Assembly (NCBI GenBank): GCA_034440615.1
Contig: JAOTOM010005049.1
Coordinates: 186,001-250,000 of the forward strand
Direction of reading: 5' to 3'
Source of the DNA: Ashinkailepas kermadecensis
Lineage: Eukaryota > Arthropoda > Thecostraca > Neolepadidae
DNA: 64,000 bases
The position numbers and the translations under genes are program-made. Positions 34,808-46,140 of this stretch are shown piece by piece (positions within the stretch are counted from its first letter, which is position 1; each line of letters starts with the position of its first letter). The notes under the pieces are model-generated. The model was given only the letters and a program-made list of their open reading frames with translations. It did no database searches and had not been told where the DNA came from.

Positions 34808-36725
34808 GTCAGTGAGCAATGAGTTCGGCTGGGTTGGCAGGACGTGCTGGAAGTGGCGGCGTGCTTCGAATTCCCGTGTCGGATAAGTAGACGGTGGCAC
34901 CGCAGCGAGCGAAATCTCTCACACCGGGAGCATTCCTTCCAGTCAGCCACCACACAGGCATAGACAAGTCATACTGCAATGCATGAGTGGTCTGAGAAGC
35001 TCTCAGCGGCAATGTGTGATTTGCGAAGTGATTTGCTTGACAGCAAGCGAGGTGATTTGCTTGACAAGTAAAAATCCGTGTCCTCCGCTAAGCTGGAAGT
35101 GCTCGAAACGTGCCGCGAAATCCTGATCTGGTGATGCATGCGTCAGGGTGTGCATGCATTTTTATGTTCGGTTTTCAACCGTACATTTTTACCCGAGCTT
35201 TGTGCCTGCTGGGATCAGCAGTATCTTGCCCGAAACCGGGAAATCAAAGCACGCGCCCGGCTCAGCCCGGTTTTAGAAATTACAGTCATCACTTCGAATT
35301 AATTTCACATGAGCGCACTAAGCACGGTGGCAAATGCTGCTGGAAACGTGGAAGCCCGATATGCGCCCAATGTACGCTGCACTGATGAGAATTGCTTCAC
35401 TGAGGTAGATCAACTTTATAATGATTCCAACCTTGTCTAGTCTGTTGTTCATTATAGGTGGTTCATATGCATTTGGGAGCGACGTGACGCATCGAATCAT
35501 TTCACTAAACACTCTAATGACAAAATATGAATCGCAGCCCGCCACATCCGAAACTGCAATGCCATCCGGTCTGGCATTGCCCACTCACCCCACCGACAAA
35601 ACAGCCTGCGGTGTTCAGCTGTTTGCCACTTCAGCGATGTTGTTTTTATTTGTTTCCGGGTTTTTGCGCGCGTTGTTGACGCGCCATTTTCGCCACGATT
35701 GTCGGCTGTCGGTGGCGTCGTCGGTGGCGACGCATCAACTGCTCGCCTCTCCCCTCTCTCTGACCTAACCGAGCCCATGGCTGCCAGCCGCACGCCGAGA
35801 ACACGCGGTGTGTAGCAGCTGTCAGCAGAACACCCAATACACGCGGCAGTGTTATATATCAGCAGAACACCCAATACACGCGGCAGTGTTATATATCAGC
35901 AGAACACCCAATACACGCGGCAGTGTTATATATCAGCAGAACACGATATATACGCGGCAGTGTTATATATCAGCAGAACACCCAATACACGCGGCAGTGT
36001 TATATATCAGCAGAACACCAAATACACGCGGCAGTGTTATATATCAGCAGAACACCCAATACACGCGGCAGTGTTATATATCAGCAGAACACGATATATA
36101 CGCGGCAGTGTTATATATCATCAGAACACCCAATACACGCGGCAGTGTTATATATCAGCAGAACACCCAATACACGCGGCAGTGTTATATATCAGCAGAA
36201 CACGATATATACGCGGCAGTGTTATATATCAGCAGAACACCCAATACACCCGGCAGTGTTATATATCAGCAGAACACCCAATACACGCGGCAGTGTTATA
36301 TATCAGCAGAACACCCAATACACGCGGCAGTGTTATATATCAGCAGAACACGATATATACGCGGCAGTGTTATATATCAGCAGAACACCCAATACACGCG
36401 GCAGTGTTATATATCAGCAGAACACCCAATACACGCGGCAGTGTTATATATCAGCAGAACACGATATATACGCGGCAGTGTTATATATCAGCAGAACACG
36501 ATATATACGCGGCAGTGTTACATACCAGCAGGACACTCGCTACAAGCGGCACTGCTATATATCAGCAAAACAAGCGATACACGCGGCAGTATTACATATC
36601 AGCAGAACACCCGATACACGCATCAACACATCAGCTCGTGGCGTCACCAACACGAGGTGTGACGTGACGTCACCAACTCGTGGCGCCACCGGCACGAGGT
36701 GTGACGCGCTGTCGGCGTGTTGCAG
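34808..36725 (+). other. cut intron between exons C and D
   Basis: 34815-35815 shows nothing assigned. The 37-bp array fills 35818-36625, and 36640-36700 has three units of GTCACCAACTCGTGGCG/ACGAGGTGTGACG before the acceptor. Confidence 0.6.
35818..36625. repeat. 37-bp minisatellite, about 21 copies, with higher-order order
   Basis: Unit: CAGCAGAACACCCAATACAC then GCGGCAGTGTTATATAT. A variant with ACGATATATAC in place of ACCCAATACAC recurs about every third unit. The last three units are degenerate. The array ends about 0.1 kb before the CUT exon acceptor. Confidence 0.95.
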
Positions 36726-37409
36726 GCGACGTGCGGCCGGCGCTGGTGGAGCCGCCGCTGCTCGGCTTCCCGCGCCACGTGCCCGTGTGCCGGCCGCCGT
36801 TCCTGCCGGCCGCCGGGCCGTTCCCGTTCGCGGCGTTCCCGGCGGCCGGCGGCGCGCTGGTGACGCTCGCCTCGCGCTCGCCCGGCTCGCCGCCGCCGCC
36901 GTCGGCGTCGGCGTCGGTCGAGGCGGCGTGGCGGCGCGGCTCGCTGTCGCCGCCCGAGCGGCAGCGAGTCACGCCCGAGCGGCGGCCGCCGGCCACGCCC
37001 GACAGCGAGCCGGGCGCGCCTCCCGGCGAGCCGCCCAGCGAGCCGCGCGCGCCGCCCGACGCCTACCGCTACGACGAGAACGACCCGCTCATCCCCAAGT
37101 CGGACCCGATGGAGACCCGGCTGCAGGAGATGCTGCGCTTCAACATGGACAAGTACTCAGGCCAGAGTCTGGACACGCTGCAGCTGGCGCGCCGCGTGCG
37201 GGAGCTGCTCAGCGGCAACAACATCGGCCAGCGCATGTTCGCCCGCTACATCCTGGGCCTGTCGCAGGGCACCGTCAGCGAGCTGCTGAGCAAGCCCAAG
37301 ACGTGGGAGAAGCTGACGGAGAAGGGCCGCGACAGCTACCGCAAGATGCACGCCTGGGCCGTCGACGACGCCGCCGTCTTCCTGCTCAAGGCGGTGATAC
37401 CGAAGCGAG
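36726..37409 (+). CDS. cut: cut/CUX exon D: linker plus first CUT repeat
   Basis: Large, very GC-rich exon: 2 bases, 227 codons, 1 base. Acceptor GTGTTGCAG|GC, donor CGAG|GTGAGT. The first half is a Pro/Ala/Gly/Arg-rich, probably disordered linker. From about 37100 it reads DPMETRLQEMLRFNMDKY, then the CUT repeat (about 37166-37409) with LARRVRELLSGNNIGQRMFA, RYILGLSQGTVSELLSKPK, WEKLTEKGRDSYRKMHAW and a C-terminal AVIPKR. GQR, LGLSQG, VSELL and KLTEKGR are hallmarks of CUT domains, and this version most resembles repeat 1 of insect Cut. CUT repeats bind DNA as part of a nuclear transcription factor; insect cut controls sensory-organ and other cell fates. One oddity is Thr in KPKTW, where family members usually have Pro. 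The exon is also open in a second frame. Confidence 0.95.
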
Positions 37410-37440
37410 GTGAGTGTCAGATATGCAGGCGAGGTGAGTG
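37410..37440 (+). promoter_or_regulatory. Duplicated 5' splice site after the CUT exon
   Basis: GCGAGGTGAGTGT occurs twice, with the GT of the donor at 37410 and again at 37434. The offset is 24 bases, so use of the second donor would add eight residues (GECQICRR) in frame after VIPKR. Both sites fit the AG|GTGAGT consensus. Whether both are used cannot be told from sequence. Confidence 0.55.
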
Positions 37441-37499
37441 TGATGGTGAGGATGATGGCGAAGGTCAAGTGATTGCCGGGGTGCATGGGAGAATGTGAG

Positions 37500-37655
37500 G
37501 CGAAGGTGAGAGCGACGGTGAGAGTCCGGTGAGCATCGGAATGGTCAGGTGAGTATCGTGACAGTCAAGTGAGTATCGGGATGATCAGGTGAATATCGGG
37601 ACGGTCAGGTGAGTATCGGGACGGTCAGATGAGTATCGGGACGGTTGGTGAAGGT
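37500..37655. repeat. 20-bp repeat carrying 5' splice-site consensus
   Basis: Unit CAGGTGAGTATCGGGACGGT. Potential donor GTs lie at 37549, 37569, 37589 and 37609, just after the genuine cut exon D donor. Left part is degenerate. Confidence 0.88.
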
Positions 37656-37689
37656 GAGATGGGTGTACAGACTCGGCTGCGAGAACGCC

Positions 37690-38370
37690 GGTCTCTTGCT
37701 AGCAGGCGTGGGGAGCATCACGCCCCTTGTATGGACCGGTCTCCTGCTCGCAGGCACGGGGAGCATCACGTGCCCTGGTATGGACTGGTCTCCTGAGCGT
37801 CACGTCCCTTGGTATGGACCGGTCTCCTGCTCGCAGGCGTGGGGAGCGTCACGTCCCTTGGTATGGACCGGCCTCCTGCTCGCAGGCGTGGGGAGCGTCA
37901 CGTCTCCTGGTATGGACTGGTTTCTCGTCCTCCGGTTTGGTGTGGTCTCCTGCTCGCAGGCGTGGAGACCGGTCTCACGTCCCCTAGTATGGACCGGTCT
38001 CCTGCTCGCAGGCGTGTGGAGCGTCTCGTCCCTTGGTATGGACTGGTCTCCTGCTCGCAGGCGTGGGGAGTATCACGTCCCCTGGTATGGACTGGTCTAT
38101 CGTCCCCTGGTATGGACTGGTCTCCTGCTCGCAGGCGTGGAGAGTATCACGTCACCTGGTATGGACTGGTCTCTCGTCCCCTAGTATGGACTGGTCTCTC
38201 GTCCCCTGGTATGGACCGGTCTCCTGCTCGCAGGTGTGGGGAGCGTCACGTCCCCTGGTATGGACCGGCCTCCTGCTCGCAGGTGTGGGGAGCGTCACGT
38301 CCCCTGGTATGGACCGGTCTCCTGCTCGCAGGTGTAAGGAGCGTCACGTCCCCTGGTACGGACTGCCGCC
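37690..38370. repeat. 49-bp minisatellite with half-length units
   Basis: Core CTCCTGCTCGCAGGCGTGGG, then GAGCGTCACGTCCC and TGGTATGGACCGGT. Some units lack the first part (CTCTCGTCCCCTGGTATGG). Confidence 0.93.
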
Positions 38371-39552
38371 CGTCATGGGCTGGAGGTGATCGGGTACATC
38401 CGCAGCCCGAGCCGCCGTGTACAGACTAGGCTTCGTGTCACTACATACATCCGATGCTTGGCCGCTTCGCCGCTCCGACGATGATGCAATGACTGGTATG
38501 ACACATATCGTGGAGTATTCATACACTACCATCTGTGAACACAAAACAACATATCTTTCCAGACATTTCAACCAGCTGTGTAGCTGGTTGTTGTTGTTGC
38601 TGGGTTGGGCCAGCCTGCCACGTTCTTGGTGATATCGGCTGTTTACGCGAACATAGATGAGTTGAGAAGTAGTGGTCCGGACGGTGCCGGAGTGGGGCTT
38701 GTAGCGCAGTTGTTGGTGTAGCGCAGTTTGGGGACCGATATTTTACTTCTTGGCTGTCACGCTCATGCGTCGGTGAAGCTTGACGAAGCTTCCATAGCCG
38801 ATGGGTAGAACCATTGAACGGAAGGAGAAGCAGAGAAAGCCAATGAACGGATAGCGGGGTTCCTGGACAGCAGGTGTAGCTGCCTGGTAGAGATGGCCGG
38901 CGGATAGAGGTAGCTGGAGAGAAGAGCCGGCACGCGAACGGATGCGTCGAGTGGGAAAAGGCATCTGATGAGAGGCAGCCAATGGTTGGGTGCAGCGGAC
39001 ACGTAGCCCGTGATAGAGAGGAGTGGCAGATCATAGTATAGTCGCCGTGAACAAGTAGCTGAGTGCTGTATGTGGCGGTGAGGGGTGGGCAGCTGGTGGC
39101 GGCCGGGTGGCCTCTCAGTCACTGGCACACCTGACACATGGCACCTGGCACCTGGCACCTGACCGCTGGCCGTGATGTCACACCCGGCCGATGAGGAACA
39201 AAGGCATACGATGCGAGCCAGAGAGGCGAGCCGCCGGCCAAACTGCCCCTGCGTTGGCCAAATGGCGGCGTGACTCAACCACTTCTGAGCGGCGGCGCCG
39301 ATCTTTCGGCAGCCGCGCCGGCTGGCCGGCGAGCGAGGAGCGCGCTACACGCGGCGCGCGCCGCTCTTCTGTGACCGCGCCGCTCTTCTGTGACGGCTCG
39401 TCACTCAACCGTCCGCAGGCGTCACCGTGCCGGACGCTGCCAACACTGTCCGCGTCCCCCCCCCCGTCCTCACCGCCCGAGGGGCGAGAGCGCTCAGGAG
39501 GTGTGAGCGAACGCTCTGCCTCGTCGCAAGTGACGGCAATGATACCGGCAAC
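38371..39552. other. Intronic, nothing assigned
   Basis: Mixed composition; small CACCTGGCACCTGGC repeat at 39140-39160 and a CpG-rich right half. Confidence 0.5.
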
Positions 39553-40633
39553 CCGAGCGGCGGTCCCCGAGCGGCGGTCCCCGAGCGGCGGTCCCCGAGC
39601 GGCGGTCCCGAGCGGCGGTCCCGAGCGGCGGTCCCGAGCGGCGGTCCCCGAGCGGCGGGCCCCGAGCGGCGGTCCCCGAGCGGCGGTCCCCGAGCGGCGG
39701 TCCCCGAGCGACGGTCCCCGAGCGACGGTCCCCGAGCGGCGGTCCCCGAGCGGCGGTCCCCGAGCGACGGTCCCCGAGCGACGGTCCCCGAGCGACGGTC
39801 CCCGAGCGACGGTCCCCGAGCGGCGGTCCCCGAGCGGCGGTCCCCGAGCGGCGGTCCCCGAGCGGCGGTCCCCGAGCGGCGGTCCCCGAGCGGCGGTCCC
39901 CGAGCGGCGGTCCCCGAGCGGCGGTCCCCGAGCGGCGGTCCCCGAGCGGCGGTCCCCGAGCGGCGGTCCCCGAGCGACGGTCCCCGAGCGACGGTCCCCG
40001 AGCGACGGTCCCCGAGCGACGGTCCCCGAGCGACGGTCCCCGAGCGACGGTCCCCGAGCGGCGGTCCCCGAGCGGCGGTCCCCGAGCGGCGGTCCCCGAG
40101 CGGCGGTCCCCGAGCGGCGGTCCCCGAGCGGCGGTCCCCGAGCGACGGTCCCCGAGCGGCGGTCCCCGAGCGACGGTCCCCGAGCGGCGGTCCTCGAGCG
40201 ACGGTCCCCGAGCGACGGTCCCCGAGCGGCGGTCCCCGAGCGGCGGTCCCCGAGCGGCGGTCCCCGAGCGGCGGTCCCCGAGCGGCGGTCCCCGAGCGGC
40301 GGTCCCCGAGCGGCGGTCCCCGAGCGGCGGTCCCCGAGCGACGGTCCCCGAGCGACGGTCCCCGAGCGACGGTCTCCGAGCGGCGGTCCCCGAGCGGTGG
40401 TCCCCTAGCGGCGGTCCCGAGCGGCGGTCCCCGAGCGACGGTCCCCGAGCGACGGTCCCCGAGCGGCGGTCCCCGAGCGACGGTCCCCGAGCGGCGGTCC
40501 CCGAGCGACGGTCCCCGAGCGGCGGTCCCCGAGCGGCGGTCCCCGAGCGACGGTCCCCGAGCGGCGGTCCCCGAGCGACGGTCCCCGAGCGGCGGTCCCC
40601 GAGCGGCTGTCCCCGAGCGGCGGTCCCCGAGCC
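39553..40633. repeat. 14-bp minisatellite, about 77 copies
   Basis: Unit GAGCGGCGGTCCCC, with a GCGACGG variant in blocks. Three units make 14 codons, so frames remain open for more than 400 codons on both strands without being genes. Confidence 0.96.
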
Positions 40634-41160
40634 GGTAAGCGATTAATTGGCGCAACCGGATCGCCCGATGGCTGATTACATAATCGGTAATTAAATCGCG
40701 GCTCGGTTCGGCGCCGCCGCGCCGCGAGATGGATGCGCTCGTCGAATGCGACGCGCTCGACTCCTGACGTCCGGACGTGTTTTATCTTGCGGTTGATGAT
40801 GGACTGGCCGATGATGTGGACTGATGTGGCCGATGATGTGGACTGGCGCGTCGGTGCGATCCGGACGGCGATCCGGATGTTCCGGGAGGTGGGAGGTGGG
40901 AGGTGAGGTGGGCAACAGAGGTCCAGAACTGCACGTCGTGTTGACGCTCCTTGACGCTGCACGTGACGCCGGACCGACGACCGACCGTCGAGCACCGACG
41001 AGCACCGACGAGCACCGACAAGAGGACGGTGACGATCCGATACTCGAGAGCCTACCCACGCTGCTCGCTTCCGGGATGTTCGAGTGTCACCAGCGTTCTG
41101 CTCAAATCAAATGAAGCGTGGTCGCCGGGCAGGTTTTCCAACAGAAGTTGGAAGGTGGGC
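40634..41160. other. Intronic, CpG-rich
   Basis: Short repeats of GATGATGTGGACTG (40795-40850) and GAGCACCGAC (40988-41020). Confidence 0.5.
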
Positions 41161-41408
41161 CGTGCCTCACGAGAGGCTCGACATGTGGCGGCCGGCGTGT
41201 TGGACGGTGGACCGCGCCCCACGAGAGGCTCGACATGTGGCGGTCGGCGTGTTGGACGGTGGGCCGCGCCCCACGAGAGGCTCGACATGTGGCGGTCGGC
41301 GTGTTGGACGGTGGGCCGCGCCCCACGAGAGGCTCGACACGTGGCGGCCGGCGTGCTGGACGGTGGACCGCGCCCCACGAGAGGCTCGACATGTGGCGGC
41401 CGGCGTGT
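41161..41408. repeat. 52-bp minisatellite, about 4.7 copies
   Basis: Core CACGAGAGGCTCGACATGTG, then GCGGCCGGCGTGTTGGACGG and TGGGCCGCGCC. Confidence 0.94.
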
Positions 41409-43945
41409 TTGCACTGGCACAGCGTCCCGCGGCCGACTGTAATTGCGACGATCGGCGCGGCGCCGTCGCTGACCAGCGCGGCACGACGCTATTGACTGGC
41501 CAGGTGGCTGTTGACTCGTCGTTGTCGGCGACGCACCGCGACCGCGCCCACCGCCCCGTCGGCGATAATTCACGGCCGGCCGACGGGACGATAGGCAGAT
41601 CGACTGTTTGCGGTGCGTTTGACGGCGCGCGACCGATGATCGCTGCGCCAATGAGTGTCGCCGTTCTGCTATGTCGGCGGCAAACACGCCACGCGTCGCG
41701 ACCGACACCCCCAGCAGGTGCAAACAGCCGCCACGGCAAAGACCCAGCTGAGGCATGTTTACCACTGCTGTGTCGGCTGCAAATTATCTTGCGGAGGAGT
41801 AAACGGGAACTATCAACTTCCGGGAGATGGGTCTCCGCCCACTCCCTGCCTTAGGTACCCTGACGTCACATACACTATAACGTATAATTATATAATTATA
41901 ACATAGGTTACCTTTAACTAATGTACACTTGCCTTATAGTTGCTTACCGAACCCACTCGCTTTAAAGGCGGCGCGAGTGACCTCCATGGTCCGGCACGCC
42001 TCAAAGCTCACCCCCCCCCCCCTGCTATGATACATTAGCCGACGCATGGGTGGCCGTCGACCATCTATTGACCTATGTACGGATGCCCTGCAGGTCACTG
42101 GATACCAGTTATCATATAGTTATGATAACTGGTCACTAGACACCAGTTATCATATATCAGCCCAATACGGAAGCAGATCATTATTTTGCTGGAAAACAGC
42201 TGCGATGAAATGTAGTATGTGGTGTGTTTGTGGAATCAATTTTATTAATGATAAGGTGTATCCGAATTATTATGGTTCCGTTGCCCCCTCGTTGAATGAG
42301 ATATTGATTTATTTTGTTCAACGGACACTTCCACAAACATAATGAAACTGGCTAATTGATAGCATTTTCGGGAGGATGTTATGACAGAGCTGTCGCATCA
42401 CTCTCTCTTGCGGATGGGAAATGCTCTCTCATGCGCCCAACTGACCCCCTCCCCCTCCGATATCCTCCTCACCGACACTTGCCCATCTTTTGCACAGCTA
42501 AAAATGCACATTTCCTCAAATATGCACTCGCATGCCTGCAATAGACGTTTCACCACGACCTGTGTAGAAATCAGTATTTCTGCTCATAAGTTGCTGAAGA
42601 AATATCCAGGTAATAACATGTCTCGCGAGTAACACCCCCAACGATCTTGCTACCAGTCTAAGATTAGCCATGTAAGGAACGAAATGTGGAAATGAAGGAC
42701 CGCTCTGGACAAGTCTCATCAGGGCGCGATGGCACGCGAAGCGCCTGGTGCTGGAGGGCACGTCGACCTGCCGCGCTCAAGTCTGGAAGACGGCGAGACG
42801 CGCCGGCGTAGTCTCCGCCCTCTGACGTCACACGATCACATGATGTGTCCGTCTGGACGGTATATTCGCCCACGTGCGCCTGCGGGGAACGACGGTCCAT
42901 TTATTGCGCCGTCTGGTTTGTCCGGGCTGGCTCCATGTCAGTGTTTGGAAAACACGAGAAGCTTCAGTGGTCTTAATTGTGCGTGTCGATGGGCGGTGTT
43001 TCCGGCTTGGTCTCGCGGTCACTCGAACATGATACTGCTTCTTTCCGGCACGGCGTTTCAACAAAGAGCAAGGTGGCGTTCGACTGCGCTGCCTGTGGGC
43101 GTGCCCCGTCGGTGTGGATGCGTTTTGGTTAGCTCTCTGACCCAAAATGTCCGACATTGTATAGTGTAAGTGTATTATATGTGCCTGGTACCGAGTAACC
43201 TGCTCACGCCTTGTATCTCCTGCTACCCTAGTTGGATTTACCCGCAGCCGCTCCAATAATATTAGCATCTTGACCACCCAATCAGGTCACGCCACGACTA
43301 CTATTCTGACCCCGCGTGACCTCACCGCACCTGATCTATCGGAACCTGATCTGGCGCGATCTGACTTAGTCGCTTTTACTTGGTGATCTGACCTGGCCTG
43401 AGCTGACCTTACCTGACCAGACTCTGTGCTCCACCTGTCCCACTGGACCCACTCAGCTCCGACCCGATCGTAGCCGATCGCGCGTGACGACGCCGTCCAC
43501 GGAGCGTGACGGCGACTGAAGGATCACAGACATGTTCCAAGTTAATTCCGTGCTCGATCGATGACGTTCTAGCCGAGAATCAAAGTCGCCGGAGAAGCTA
43601 ACAACGGGTGTAAGCCACCTTGAGATAGAGTGCTGGCAGCTACCCTGCACCCACCTCGAAGTATATGACTCATCATCCACACCTGTTCCAGCCCAGAGAC
43701 GACACCCCCGCCTGTCCTGTACCGGCCCAGAGACGTTACCTCACCTATCTGTTCTGGCCCAGAGACCGTGCCACACCTATCCTGTCCCATCACAGAGACC
43801 GTACCGCACCTATCTGTCCCGGCCCAGAGACCGTACCGCACCTATCTGTTCCGACCCAGAGACCGTACAGCACCTATCCCCTGTCCCGGCCCAGAGAGGG
43901 TCTACCTCTGCGAAGGGAGCGAGCAGCACGGCGGCAGACAGGGCA
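41409..43945. other. Intronic, several short repeats
   Basis: CpG-rich to 41750, then AT-rich. 12-base C run near 42011. 43320-43420 has loose CTGATCTGG/CTGACCT units. 43690-43900 has about seven diverged units of CGGCCCAGAGACCGTACC, CACCTATCTGTTC. Confidence 0.5.
42104..42159. repeat. Inverted repeat plus third direct copy
   Basis: ACCAGTTATCATA at 42104-42116 pairs exactly with TATGATAACTGGT at 42121-42133. A third copy, ACCAGTTATCATATATCA, follows at about 42142. Hairpin with a 4-base loop. Confidence 0.75.
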
Positions 43946-44140
43946 GGGGCCGCGGTAGCTCGGCCGGTAGGGAGTTGGACTCTTGGTCGTAAGATCGTGA
44001 GTTCGAATCCCACAACCGGAAGAATTACCGAGTCCACACGCGATCAACCTGCGTGAGAGGTTGGCGACGCCACATGACCCAGCAGTCGGGTGCGTCGTAA
44101 AAGAAGCACCCAGTAGTACCCAGAAATGCCCAAGTGCCCA
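43946..44140 (+). mobile_element. tRNA-Lys(CTT)-derived SINE, copy 2
   Basis: Same family as the element at 30279-30459, in the opposite orientation. A box TAGCTCGGCCGG at about 43956, GACTCTTGGTC anticodon-arm relic, B box GAGTTCGAATC at about 43999, then the shared body ending near GCCCAAGTG. Strong similarity across head and body with scattered substitutions shows two separate retroposition events. Confidence 0.82.
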
Positions 44141-45826
44141 CCGGAGAGGGCGGCGGTCGCCGGCGCCAGAGTCGCGCCGGCTGGCTGGAGATCGAGTGGC
44201 CGGATAGCGCCGTCGGCATCTGCCCCGCCCCGCCTCCGTCCCGCCGGCCCGGAGCGCGCGCACGCCAGGGGTGTGGGAACGGCAGCGCGGCGTGCATGAT
44301 CGCGCGGCCCGCCCGCGTCCCGCTGCGCGATCGGTAATCCTCCTCGGCGGCGGGCGGCGGGCGGCGGGCGGCGGACGCCCAGGTGCGCGCCGGGCTGAGC
44401 CGACCCACCGCCAGCTCTCGCGTGCCGGCCGCCGGCCGACCGGGCGCGCGATGGTAGCCCAATCCTGTTTAAGAAGCGACAGCACCGCCCACCGCCGTGG
44501 CCGGTGTCTCGACTCCGGCCGGTTTTGATTCAAGCCGTGCGATTTGAAATGCCAGAGTGGAAGGCGATCGGATTGCTGGCCTCTGAGCGCGTATCAGTGA
44601 TCTTGAGCGGGCTTTGCGGGCGATGGCATCAGCCGAAAGCGCGCTTGGGATATTCTGTTTGATTTCTGCATTGATGCTGCTGCCTGAATGAGTTTCAGGC
44701 ATAGACTGGAACGTGGAATCCGTCTGCGAATTTTACGCTTTCGATTGCGAAATCGCAGTGAGTGTTGTTCATGAGGGCCGGTCTCACAGGTGGCTGGAAG
44801 GGGAGGGGGCACCAGGGGCACTGTGTCCCCTCCTCCTCCCCCATAAATCAGACAAAATTGACACATTGGCATCATGACGTTTGTTGAAAATAATCGACAC
44901 AAACGCTGTCTGGTGTCACCCCTTCCTTTTGAATTCGGACGTTCCGTCACCGATGGCCGATCTTGATAGCAGGATGCTGGTAAAGAACGTCGCGTTTTCA
45001 CAGGTGGGCAGCAGTTGTGACATGAATTACGAGCCCTGAAATGTGACCCGGCCCTTTCCCGGTGGCGTGACGGACCCGCGTTTCTCAGACTGGAGCGCGT
45101 TCGGTCTTTGTGGACACAAGTCCCCCGCCAACCTGTCCTGCCGTTCATCACTCGGCTCTGAAGAGAGACCTTACCGCGAGATCTGTATCATGCCCAGCCT
45201 GAACACCGGACCAGCTCCCGGCGTACGCGGCGGACCACCCAGCTGTTACCCCCCCCCCCCCAGCCGCAGCCTCAGCTCGGTCGGCAGCACTGCTACGGCC
45301 TGTGGGTGATGGATTTTGCGGAATGGTAATTATGTGAATGTGGTGGATGGGCGTCGGAGAGTTCCCCCGCCAATTTGCACATGGTACTATGTTATGCTGG
45401 CTATTCTTTGCAAGTTATTGTTAACAGAGAAGAACCGTGGCCGCAAATAGGATGGTGATTTTGCTCGTGTTGTATCTGCGCAGCGCCGATGCCCTAGGGT
45501 TTCGTTCTGTTGACCTGCACCATCGGCTGCTCTCTTATCCATAGCTAAAACTCTCCCCCGATAAAGGTGAAAAGGGCTCCTATAACGTCCCGATGGCGAC
45601 TACGACACACCTCAGCAGGTATTTTATCCAGCTATTCTATTTGGTAAATTTATTTTCATCAGAAGATATGCAAGCACATTTCTGAGGATATAACGCTATT
45701 CTTAATGACACTGGATTCTGACGCTCACTGTCTAATCGAGAAGTCGCAACTTGGTCGCTTGGCATCATTTCGTCTGCGTGTATGCCCACAGTGGAGTCAG
45801 CTGCTGTTGCTTGGCTGTCCAGGGAT
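44141..45826. other. Intronic, GC-rich then mixed
   Basis: GGCGGCGGGC repeats at about 44346-44375; C run near 45247. No gene recognised. Confidence 0.5.
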
Positions 45827-46140
45827 TGGCACCTCCTCAGATTATTATACCGTTAGGTTATTACACCGTTCCGATATCGTTACTCGGCCGGCAAGAGATT
45901 GTCGCTCCCTCAGATTATTACCCCTCAGGTTATTACATCGTCCCGATATCGTTACTGGGCCGGCCAGGGATTGGAGCCCCCCTCAGGTTATTACATCGCC
46001 CCGATATCGTTACTCGGCCGGCCAGGGATTGGCGGCCACCCCTCAGATTATTACGTTGTCCCGATATCCTTACTCTGCCGGCCATGGATTGACGCTCCCT
46101 CAGGTTATTACCCCTCAGGTTATTATATACCGTCCCGATA
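45827..46140. repeat. About 60-bp repeat, 5 copies
   Basis: Core CCCGATATCGTTACTCGGCC, then GGCCAGGGATTGG and TCAGGTTATTAC, with small length differences between units. Confidence 0.9.

Noticed and set aside
35808..36667. 284-codon Tyr/Ile/Ser/Gln-rich frame just upstream of the CUT exon
   Set aside because: It is the 37-bp array; three frames are open and cut homologues have no such segment.
39191..40655. Frames of over 400 codons on both strands
   Set aside because: 14-bp array; every third unit restores the frame.
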